This document shows positions 33,328 to 40,662 of a stretch of DNA of 64,000 bases, piece by piece. The stretch's first letter is position 1. Each line of letters begins with the position of its first letter. Origin of the DNA: Planctomycetota bacterium. Lineage in GTDB: Bacteria > Planctomycetota > UBA1135 > GCA-002686595. The notes under the pieces are model-generated. The model ran no database searches and was not told the origin of the DNA. It saw only the letters and a list, made by a program, of their open reading frames with translations. The stretch lies in contig NZBA01000005.1 of the NCBI GenBank assembly GCA_002686265.1, positions 22,862-86,861 on the forward strand, written 5' to 3'. A program made the translations under genes and the position numbers.

Positions 33328-33744
33328 GGGGATTGCTCGCTGTTCACGGTTCTTCGTGGGCGCGGGGAGGCGCTGGGGGCACTTCCCGGCGCACCTTATC
33401 ATCGACGGTTCGACCGACCAGCGTTGAGCACAATCCACCCCGACCCCCTCCGACCCGCCCCGCACCCGGGGACCGGCGCGCTCCTCATCCGGTTGCGCCC
33501 ACCCGCCCGCTTCCCCGCCGTTCGGTGGAGTCCATGCCGGTGTTCCGGTTTCTCCACCGCTCTGGCCCGAGGCGGGCTCCGACGAGTTCCATCGTGCGCT
33601 ACCTCTTCCTGGCGCACATCCCGATCGGATACGCTCCTGGGAGCATGTGTCGAGCGAGGACCAACCGCCTGCAGGGAGCGAGCAGGACCCGGTGGCTGCT
33701 CTATCGCAGCCCATCGGAGCCGGTGGGCGCCTGAGGACGATCCG
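33328..33744. other. Divergent promoter region between epimerase and lipid operon
   Basis: 417 bp between divergent genes with no convincing coding sequence in any frame. It should carry the promoters for the epimerase and the lipid operon. A tRNA-like GGTTCGACC at 33407-33415 has no matching acceptor or D-arm and is not a tRNA. Confidence 0.45.
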
Positions 33745-34593
33745 ATGCCCACCTGCGAGGAGAGCGTGCTCGAGCGCGGCGGCGCACCCGACCTGTTGCT
33801 GCGGCGCTGGCCCTGCGCCGGGCCTCGAGGGCGGATCCTGATCGTGCACGGCTTCGGAGAGCACGGCGGGCGCTACGGACACGTGGCGGAGGCCCTCATC
33901 GCCGCCGGGCTCGAGGTCGGCGCCGTCGACCTGCGCGGCCACGGCGGCTCGGGCGGCACGCGGGCCTTCGTGGAGCGCTTCGACGACTACCTCGACGACG
34001 TCGACGCGGCCCTCGCCCTGCTGCGGGATGAAGGCGGCAAGCTGCCCCTGTTCCTCCTCGGGCACTCGATGGGCGGCTTGGTCGCCGCCCTGTGGGTCCT
34101 GGAGCAGCGCGCCCTCGCCGATGGCCTCGTCCTCTCCAGTCCCGGCTTCGCCTTTGCCTTGAAGGTGCCCGCTTGGAAGGCCGCGGCGGGGCGGATCTGC
34201 TCGCGCCTCGCTCCCAAGCTGGCCCTGCCCTCGGGCCTCGATCGAGGCCTGCTCTCCCACGACCCCGAGGTGGCCCGAGCCCTCGAGCGCGACCCTCACA
34301 GCCAGACCGCCACGACCGCACGCTGGTACACCGAGGCCCTCGCCGCCCAGGCGCGCGCGGCGGAGCTGGCGGCCGGGCTGGAGGTGCCGCTGTTGTGCCA
34401 GGTGGCCGGGGACGACGCCCTCGTCGATACCCGGGCCACAAGGAGCTTCTTCGACACGGCCACCTCGAGTGAGCGGGAGTGGCTCTGCTACGACGAGCTC
34501 TACCACGAGATCTACAACGAACTGGGGCGCGAGCGCGTTCTCTCGGACCTGACCGCGTGGCTCGGCACGCGCCTGGAAGCGAGCGTGGCGTGA
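33745..34593 (+). CDS. Monoacylglycerol-lipase-like α/β-hydrolase
   Basis: A 282-residue serine hydrolase of the monoacylglycerol lipase (Hydrolase_4) family. The oxyanion segment is VHGFGEHGGRY near 35, the nucleophile S108 sits in LLGHSMGG, AVDLRGHGGSGG near 60 is the strand-4 signature, and the acid and base are in VAGDDALVD near 215 and YHEIYNE near 253. There is no signal peptide, so it should be cytoplasmic. It is the first gene of a five-gene operon with overlapping junctions; its stop overlaps the next start as GTGA. Confidence 0.88.
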   Translation: MPTCEESVLERGGAPDLLLRRWPCAGPRGRILIVHGFGEHGGRYGHVAEALIAAGLEVGAVDLRGHGGSGGTRAFVERFDDYLDDVDAALALLRDEGGKLPLFLLGHSMGGLVAALWVLEQRALADGLVLSSPGFAFALKVPAWKAAAGRICSRLAPKLALPSGLDRGLLSHDPEVARALERDPHSQTATTARWYTEALAAQARAAELAAGLEVPLLCQVAGDDALVDTRATRSFFDTATSSEREWLCYDELYHEIYNELGRERVLSDLTAWLGTRLEASVA

Positions 34594-35645
34594 AGGCCCC
34601 GAGTGGCATCCAGTGGGCGGTCCTGGCCCTGGTCGGGGGCGTGGCCCTGACCCTCTGCGATAGCGTGCACATCGCCTACGGAGTGCTCGAGAAGACGAAC
34701 GCGGACTTCGCCGGGCAGAGCTGGTGGACCTTGCCGATGTTCAGCACCCTGTCGTTGTTCATCGTGCCCGTCTACCGGCGATTCCGCTGTCTGACTGGGG
34801 CGCGGGCGCTGGCCACGAGCAAGGGCGAGCTCGCCTTCTCGGCCGTCGGGTTTCTCGCCTCCTACGCCTGCACCGGCCCTCTCGGCCACTGGGGCGTCTG
34901 GCTCGCCGCCCTGCTCACCGCCGCTTGGGTGGCGCGTCTCATACGCCGCCGCGTGCGCGGCATCATCCTGTTCTCGCTCCTGTTGGCCGTAGCCGGCCCC
35001 GCCGTGGAGGCCGCCATCTCCGCCTCCGGCGCCTTCCACTACACCGCCCCCGACCTGTTCACGGTGCCCTCGTGGCTGCCGATGATCTACCTCCACGGCG
35101 CTCTGCTCGTCGCCGATCTGGACGGCTTCCTGGGCGGCCGCGCGCCCTCGATGCGCGCCTGGAAGCTCAGCCCGCGCTCCTTCCGCTGGATGCTCAACGT
35201 CTTCCCGCCCCTGATGCTGCAGCGCATCCGCGTCGTGAGCGTCGGCGCGGACTTCTTGAGCTGTAGAGTCCGCATCGCCAAGAGTCCCCTGACTCGCAAT
35301 CTGCACGGCGCGACCTTCGGCGGGACGATCTTCTCCGCCGCCGACCCGATCGTCGCCACCCTCTTCTGGCAGCTCTTCGCACGCCGCGGGATCGTGGTCG
35401 AAACCTGGCTCCAGGGCGGCTCGGTGCACTACGCCAAGCCCGCCAAGACCCCGCTCACCATCGACGTTCACTTGAGCGAGGAGGAGGTCGCGTCGGCGTC
35501 GGCCGAGCTCGAGGAGCGCGGGCGTTTCCGCCGCACCCATGAGCTCGAGGCTCGCGACGCGGCCGGCGACGTCTGCGCCCGCATCACCACCGAGATCTAC
35601 GTGCGCCTCGGCCGCGAGGCGCGTGACGGGCACTCCGCCTTCTGA
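34590..35645 (+). CDS. INSIG-like membrane domain fused to a DUF4442 hotdog domain
   Basis: A 351-residue fusion from a GTG start. Residues ~1-185 form a six-helix membrane domain. GQSWWTLPMF near 45 and, near 147-180, GAFHYTAPDLFTVPSWLPMI with LLVADLDGFL follow the C-terminal pattern of INSIG proteins (YQYTSPD, SWLPCIFFAGG). Residues ~190-345 are a hotdog-fold domain of the DUF4442/thioesterase type, with NLHGATFGGTIFSAADPIVATL near 235, where the His and Asp match the usual catalytic face. Bacterial INSIG homologues are known to bind diacylglycerol-like lipid. The fusion suggests membrane lipid sensing or presentation coupled to acyl-thioester handling; this is inference. Confidence 0.75.
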   Translation: MKAPSGIQWAVLALVGGVALTLCDSVHIAYGVLEKTNADFAGQSWWTLPMFSTLSLFIVPVYRRFRCLTGARALATSKGELAFSAVGFLASYACTGPLGHWGVWLAALLTAAWVARLIRRRVRGIILFSLLLAVAGPAVEAAISASGAFHYTAPDLFTVPSWLPMIYLHGALLVADLDGFLGGRAPSMRAWKLSPRSFRWMLNVFPPLMLQRIRVVSVGADFLSCRVRIAKSPLTRNLHGATFGGTIFSAADPIVATLFWQLFARRGIVVETWLQGGSVHYAKPAKTPLTIDVHLSEEEVASASAELEERGRFRRTHELEARDAAGDVCARITTEIYVRLGREARDGHSAF

Positions 35646-35658
35646 CGCGCAAACGGCG

Positions 35659-36123
35659 ATGGACACCTCCAAGATCCTCTCCAGCTACCGCCGCCTCAGC
35701 TCCCTGCCGGGAGGACGCTTGCTGTTCGGTTGGCTCCTGCGCCGCGCCGTGCCCTACACCGGCTCCATCCGCCCGCGCGTCATCGAGCTCGAGCCGGGCT
35801 TCGCCCGCATCGCCATGGACGACCGGCGCGCGGTGCGCAACCACCTCTCCAGCGTCCATGCGATCGCGCTGATGAACCTGGCCGAGGCGGTCAGCGGCCT
35901 CGCGATGCTGACCGGCCTGCCCGACGACGCGCGCGGGATCGTCAAGGGACTGGAGATCGAGTACACGAAGAAGGCGCGGGGGACGATCGTGGGCGAGAGC
36001 CGCTGCCACCCGCCGAGCACTAGCGAGGAGCTGGACTTCGACGTCACCGCCGAGCTCTTCGACGACGCCGGAGAACCGGTGGCGCGCGCCGTGGCGCACT
36101 GGAAGATCGGTCCGAAGAAGTGA
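35659..36123 (+). CDS. DUF4442 hotdog-fold protein (thioesterase-like)
   Basis: A 154-residue cytoplasmic hotdog-fold protein. The helix HLSSVHAIALMNLAEAVSGLAM near 54-75 is the typical hotdog central helix with Asn/Glu positions, followed by IEYTKKARGTIVGES and the β-strand LDFDVTAELFDD. It resembles the C-terminal domain of the upstream fusion gene, and both may act on acyl-CoA or acyl-carrier intermediates. It starts 13 bp after that gene, and its stop overlaps the next start. Confidence 0.78.
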   Translation: MDTSKILSSYRRLSSLPGGRLLFGWLLRRAVPYTGSIRPRVIELEPGFARIAMDDRRAVRNHLSSVHAIALMNLAEAVSGLAMLTGLPDDARGIVKGLEIEYTKKARGTIVGESRCHPPSTSEELDFDVTAELFDDAGEPVARAVAHWKIGPKK

Positions 36124-37127
36124 GCGAAGCCGAGCCGGCCGCGATCTCCCTCGACACCGCCTTGACCCGCGACGCCGGCGTCGAGGTGCCGGTGATCTGC
36201 GGCGCCATGTACCCCTGCAGCAACCCCGAGCTCGTGGCGGCGGTCAGCGCCGCGGGCGGCTTGGGCATCGTGCAGCCGCTCTCGTTGATGCACGTCCACG
36301 GCCACGACCTACGCGAGGGATTGCGCCTGATCCGCTCCCTCACGCCCCAGCCGATCGGCTTCAACGCCATCGTCGAGAAGAGCGTCGCCGCCTACGAGCG
36401 CCGGATGCGCGCCTGGGTCGGCGTGGCCCTCGAGGAAGGCGTACGCTTCTTCGTGACGGCGCTCGGTAACCCGCGCTGGGTCGTCGAAGCGGTCCACGAG
36501 GAGGGCGGCGTCGTCTACCACGACGTCACCGAGCGTCGCTGGGCGGAGCGCGCCCTGGCCGAGGGTGTTGACGGCTTGATCTGCGTGAACGACCGCGCCG
36601 GGGGCCATGCGGGTGCGCACTCACCCGAGGCGCTGTACGAGGAGCTCGCCGACCTCGGCGTGCCCCTGGTTCGGGCCGGAGGTGTCGGCGGATCCGAGCA
36701 GCTCGTGGAGGCGCTGCGGCGTGGCTACGCGGGCGTGCAGATGGGGACGCGTTTCATCGCGACCTCGGAGTGCCGCGTCCACGATTCCTACCGCGCCGCG
36801 ATCGTCGCCGCGGGTCAGGACGATATCGTCCTCACCGAGCGCCTCACCGGCGTCGGGGTCTCGGTCATTCGCACGCCACGCATCGAGCGCCTGGGAACGG
36901 ACGCCGGCCCGATCGCGCGTCGCCTCCTACGGCACCGGCGCACGCGCCACTGGATGCGGACCTTCTACGCCCTGCGCTCGATCCGCAACCTCAAGCGTTC
37001 CTCCCTGCGCGGACTGGACTACAACGACGTCTTTCAGGCCGGGCGCAGCGTCGAGGGGGTGGACGAGGTGTTGCCCGCGGGCGAGATCGTCCGGCGCTTC
37101 GCCCGGGCCGTGGAAGCGGCGGGCTGA
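36120..37127 (+). CDS. Nitronate monooxygenase-like flavoprotein
   Basis: A 335-residue TIM-barrel FMN enzyme of the NMO/2-nitropropane dioxygenase family. It has CGAMYPCSNPELVAAVSAAGGLG at the N-terminus in two conserved pieces, GFNAIVEKS near 78, DRAGGHAGAHS near 160 (the conserved His region), RAGGVGGSEQLVEAL near 185 and VQMGTRFIATSEC near 205 for phosphate binding. Members of this family range from nitronate oxidases to enoyl-reductase-like enzymes (FabK), so in this lipid operon a role in enoyl reduction or detoxification is possible. GTG start overlapping the preceding stop. Confidence 0.82.
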   Translation: MSEAEPAAISLDTALTRDAGVEVPVICGAMYPCSNPELVAAVSAAGGLGIVQPLSLMHVHGHDLREGLRLIRSLTPQPIGFNAIVEKSVAAYERRMRAWVGVALEEGVRFFVTALGNPRWVVEAVHEEGGVVYHDVTERRWAERALAEGVDGLICVNDRAGGHAGAHSPEALYEELADLGVPLVRAGGVGGSEQLVEALRRGYAGVQMGTRFIATSECRVHDSYRAAIVAAGQDDIVLTERLTGVGVSVIRTPRIERLGTDAGPIARRLLRHRRTRHWMRTFYALRSIRNLKRSSLRGLDYNDVFQAGRSVEGVDEVLPAGEIVRRFARAVEAAG

Positions 37128-38194
37128 TGGGTGCTCCCGCCATCGACTCACGGCTGATCGTCTACGGGGCCAACGGCTACACCGGCCGCCTCGTGGCGCG
37201 CGTGGCGCGGGAGCGTGGCTTCACTCCGCACCTCGCCGGCCGTGACGCCGCCGCGGTCGAGCGGGTGGCGGAGGAGCTCGAACTGCCCTGGAGCGCCTTC
37301 GGGCTCGACGATCCCGCGGCGCTCGACGCGGGTCTCGCGGGAGCGACGGCTGTCCTGCACTGCGCCGGTCCGTTCAGTCGCACCTGGCGCGCGATGTCCG
37401 ACGCCTGCCTGAGAACCGGCGTCCACTACCTCGACGTCACCGGCGAGCTGGTCGTGTTCGAGGGTCTGGCCGCACGCGACCGAGCCGCCCGGGAAGCGGG
37501 CGTGACGCTCCTGCCCGGTGTCGGCTTCGACGTCGTTCCGTCCGACTGCCTCGCGGCGCACCTCGCCCGCCGGCTTCCGGAGGCGACGGCCTTGACCCTC
37601 GCCTTCCAGGCCACAGGCGGCGTCTCGCACGGCACGGCCACCACCCTGGTCGAGAACATGGGCGCGAGCGGCTTCGTGCGCCGCGGAGGGCGCATCGTGA
37701 GCGTTCCGGCGGGCAGCCTCACGCGCAGCGTTGATTTCGGCCACGGCCCGCGGCCCGCCGTCGCCATTCCCTGGGGAGACGTCTCGACCGCGTTCCACAC
37801 GACCGGGATCGGCGACATCGAGGTCTACGTGGCCGCGGGACGCGGGGCGATCTGGGGCATGAAACTAGGCCGTCACCTCGGCCCGCTGCTGCGCTCGGCG
37901 GCGGTCCGCCGCTTCTTTCAGCGGCGGATCGACGCGCGGCCGGCCGGCCCCGACGACGCGGCACGCGGGCGCGGCCGGACCCTGTTGTGGGGCCAAGCGC
38001 GCACGGACGATGGACGCAGCGTCGCGGCGCGCATCGAGGCGCCCGAGGGTTACACCCTGACCGCCGACGCGGGCCTCACCATCGCCGCGAAGCTCCTCGG
38101 CGGCGACGTGCAGACGGGGTTCCACACGCCCGCGGGCTTGTTCGGCCCCGACCTCATTGCTGAGCTCGAGGGCGTGCGACGCACGGACCTGTAG
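37127..38194 (+). CDS. Saccharopine-dehydrogenase-like NAD(P)-binding protein (trans-acting enoyl reductase type)
   Basis: A 355-residue oxidoreductase starting in a TGATG overlap. The Rossmann motif VYGANGYTGRLVA at the N-terminus and HCAGPFSRTW near 80, HYLDVTGE near 100 and LPGVGFDVVPSDCLA near 128 identify the saccharopine dehydrogenase NADP-binding family, in the branch that includes trans-acting enoyl reductases of lipid synthesis. It closes the lipid operon and is followed by a short GC hairpin. Substrate unknown. Confidence 0.85.
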   Translation: MGAPAIDSRLIVYGANGYTGRLVARVARERGFTPHLAGRDAAAVERVAEELELPWSAFGLDDPAALDAGLAGATAVLHCAGPFSRTWRAMSDACLRTGVHYLDVTGELVVFEGLAARDRAAREAGVTLLPGVGFDVVPSDCLAAHLARRLPEATALTLAFQATGGVSHGTATTLVENMGASGFVRRGGRIVSVPAGSLTRSVDFGHGPRPAVAIPWGDVSTAFHTTGIGDIEVYVAAGRGAIWGMKLGRHLGPLLRSAAVRRFFQRRIDARPAGPDDAARGRGRTLLWGQARTDDGRSVAARIEAPEGYTLTADAGLTIAAKLLGGDVQTGFHTPAGLFGPDLIAELEGVRRTDL

Positions 38195-38209
38195 CGCGCG
38201 CCGCGCGCT
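38193..38209. terminator. GC palindrome between convergent genes
   Basis: AGCGCGC and GCGCGCT form a perfect 7-bp stem around three bases, placed between the stops of the convergent genes at 38194 and 38215. It has no T tract, so it may work only weakly. Confidence 0.4.
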
Positions 38210-38214
38210 GCCGC

Positions 38215-40536
38215 TCAGAAGAGCTCGACCTCCACGAGGGCGAGGTGTGCGAAAGGCGCGACCTCGAAGATCGACCGGTTCCCGTCGCGTCGCGGCCTGA
38301 GGCGCTCTCCAGAGAGCAGCTCGCGCGCGCGGGCGCCGGCGGGTGCGAGGACGCGCACGCCCTCGACCGGAGCCCGAGGGGCCGACGTCCCGCGCGGGCG
38401 GAGCGTGTCCACCCAGGCGAAGTCGTTGGCGAGTGCCAGGACCTGGCGCGAGCCCTCGCCATGGGAGACGACGTGCAGGGCGGCGGGACCACCGCTCACC
38501 ACAATCGACCTGCGGTGGCGCTCGGGACCGAGCGCTTCGAGCAGGGCTTGGCCCGCCCGCAGGCGATCCGTCCCGTCGCACCAGTCCCACTCGACGCGAT
38601 TCGTGATCACTCGTCCGCCACGTCGCGCGAAGCCGGCGACGGCCTCGCGCATCTGCGGCGAGAGGTCGCCGGGGGCGGGTAGGAACAGGAATGCGTAGCC
38701 CTCCAGGGCGCCCTCGGCGAGCAAACAGTCGCTCACCAGGCCGACGGGAAGGCGGGCGCGCAGGAGGGTCTCGAAAGCGCCGTTGAGCGGCCCGACGACC
38801 TCGCGCCAGGCCGCTGTGTCGTCGGGAGCCAATCGGGCGAGGGCGCGCTCGGGGTGGTGCAATGCGACGAGGCGCGTGGGCTGCAGGCCTGCCAGGGCGG
38901 GTCCGGCCCGGTTTCCCAGGTCGAGGGCGGCGGCGAAGGTCCTGCCGTCGGGGATCGTCGCCTCGGGGGGATCGAGGTTGGCGACGCCTCCGTGGGCGAT
39001 GACGCCGGCGGCTGCGGCCTGCGCGGCGGCGGTGGACCTCAGGCGCGGGATCCAGACGTGGGGCGGGCGCCCTTCGGCTGCGTCGCGACACCAGCTCCAG
39101 CCCAGAGCCAGGCGCGCAGCGCGAGGCGGCGCGGCGAATCCCGTGCGGGCGAGCAGCCGCTCGGTGCGCGCCGAGAGCCCCTTCTCGAACTCCGTCTTGA
39201 CCCCGTCCGCCAGGCGCGGGAGGCGGCCGCTGGTGTGGCTGTCGAGGAGGTCGGGTGAACGGTAGCTGCCGATCAACAGCACCGCATCCTCCCGGCGTGC
39301 GCGGATCGCCCGGCGCCAGCGCACAAAGGCCCGCTCGATCGTGAGGTCGTTGAACTCGAGCAGCTTGCGGTAGAGAGGATCGCGATCGTCGATCGTGGTC
39401 GGGTGGGGCAGGGCCGTGGTTGCGCTGAAGCGCGCGCGGCAAGCGCCGCACCAGCATCCCGTCGGCGGCTGATGGACCTCGTCGAAGTAGAAGCCGTCGA
39501 CGCCGCGCTCGACGAGCTCCAACAGGCGCGTTTCGACATGCTCGACGTAGGGCGAATTCCAGCACAGGAGCGGGCGGCCGTTGCGCGTGTAGACGCGGCC
39601 GGAATCGTCGCGGGCCGCCCAGTCGGGATGCTCCGCGGCCACCCCGACGTCCTCGGTGTGGCGGTAGTAGGCGATGAGCCGCAGGCCGACGCCGTGTGCG
39701 CGGGCGATGATCCCGGTTGCGACGTCCTCGTCGCGCGCCCAGGGTTCGACCGGTCCGACGGCGCTCGGCCACCAGGCTCCCTCGCCCAGAGTGCGTAGGT
39801 GGCGGACGATCGCGAGCGCGCCGATATCACGGAGCGCGCGCGCGGCGGTGTGGAAGGTCTCGCGCTCGCGCCAACGCGGGGACAGGCGTGTGTGGAGCGA
39901 GGCGCGCACGCGGTCGTACCAGGCGGGCGGCCGCAGTCCACGAACATCGTCCATCCAACTCGGCCGGTCGGAAGCGAGCTCGCGCGAGATCAGGGCCAGC
40001 GTCTCGGGCGCGTGGACCACCGGGGCTGGGGGGGCGGCGTGGGTCGGCGGTCCCGCGCCGTCGGTCAGCACCAGGCAGTCGGGACGCAAGGGAGCGGCGG
40101 CGAGGACGAAGTCGAGCGGGCCCGCGGCGAGGTCGGCGGAGAGCAGGCGCACCCAGCCCCAGGCCTCGCGGCCCTCCAGGGCGCCGGTCGCCGGTACGAG
40201 GCTTCGGGTGAGCTCGCAGCCTACGAGCCCCGCGTCGAGGGAGACCACAGAGCGCGCGGCGTAGCGCAGCCACAGATGCCAGCGACCGCTGCGCGGGACG
40301 GTGACGGTGTAGGTGCAGCGACCCTCGCCACCGAAGCGAATCAGGCACTCGCGCCCGCTCGCCCAGCGATCGTAGTGGGCTTGGGCGAAAGCGCGCTCCG
40401 AGCTCTCGCGCCCCCGCGGCGCCTCGGCCTCGACCACCAGCTCCTCGGCGTGCGCACCCGCCGAGGCGAGGAGAAGGGAGGTGAGCCCGCTCAACACGAA
40501 TCGCCCTCTGCCGGCTCGGGCGTCAGCGTCCGTCAC
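38215..40536 (-). CDS. Secreted glycoside-hydrolase-like protein with TIM barrel and β-galactosidase-type C-terminal domain
   Basis: A 773-residue exported protein. The GTG at 40536 has GAGG about 6 bp upstream and gives a good signal peptide (FVLSGLTSLLLASAGAHA). A β-sandwich region comes first, then a TIM-barrel with the strand VDGFYFDEVHQPPTGCWCG near residue 305-325, whose Asp/Glu are candidate catalytic residues, and NGRPLLCWNSPY near 280. The C-terminal third (FLFLPAPGDLSPQMREAVAGF and RRGGRVITNRVEW) resembles the glutamine-amidotransferase-like trimerisation domain of GH42-type β-galactosidases. It belongs among uncharacterised glycosidase-like families. Together with the exopolysaccharide and mannanase genes it suggests polysaccharide turnover. 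TTG 40587 is an alternative start. Confidence 0.7.
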   Translation of the reverse strand: MTDADARAGRGRFVLSGLTSLLLASAGAHAEELVVEAEAPRGRESSERAFAQAHYDRWASGRECLIRFGGEGRCTYTVTVPRSGRWHLWLRYAARSVVSLDAGLVGCELTRSLVPATGALEGREAWGWVRLLSADLAAGPLDFVLAAAPLRPDCLVLTDGAGPPTHAAPPAPVVHAPETLALISRELASDRPSWMDDVRGLRPPAWYDRVRASLHTRLSPRWRERETFHTAARALRDIGALAIVRHLRTLGEGAWWPSAVGPVEPWARDEDVATGIIARAHGVGLRLIAYYRHTEDVGVAAEHPDWAARDDSGRVYTRNGRPLLCWNSPYVEHVETRLLELVERGVDGFYFDEVHQPPTGCWCGACRARFSATTALPHPTTIDDRDPLYRKLLEFNDLTIERAFVRWRRAIRARREDAVLLIGSYRSPDLLDSHTSGRLPRLADGVKTEFEKGLSARTERLLARTGFAAPPRAARLALGWSWCRDAAEGRPPHVWIPRLRSTAAAQAAAAGVIAHGGVANLDPPEATIPDGRTFAAALDLGNRAGPALAGLQPTRLVALHHPERALARLAPDDTAAWREVVGPLNGAFETLLRARLPVGLVSDCLLAEGALEGYAFLFLPAPGDLSPQMREAVAGFARRGGRVITNRVEWDWCDGTDRLRAGQALLEALGPERHRRSIVVSGGPAALHVVSHGEGSRQVLALANDFAWVDTLRPRGTSAPRAPVEGVRVLAPAGARARELLSGERLRPRRDGNRSIFEVAPFAHLALVEVELF

Positions 40537-40662
40537 CGTCGGCCTCGCGTTCGCTCGTTTCTCCCGCCTCCCAGGGGGCTCCACCAACGGACTACCGACT
40601 CCATCCGCGCAGCATAGCGAAACGCCGGTGATGGGCGCCTCGGAGGCCTTGGTCGCGGTCCT

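Noticed and set aside
33405..33418. GGTTCGACC resembling a tRNA T-loop
   Set aside because: No matching acceptor, D or anticodon arm could be found around it.
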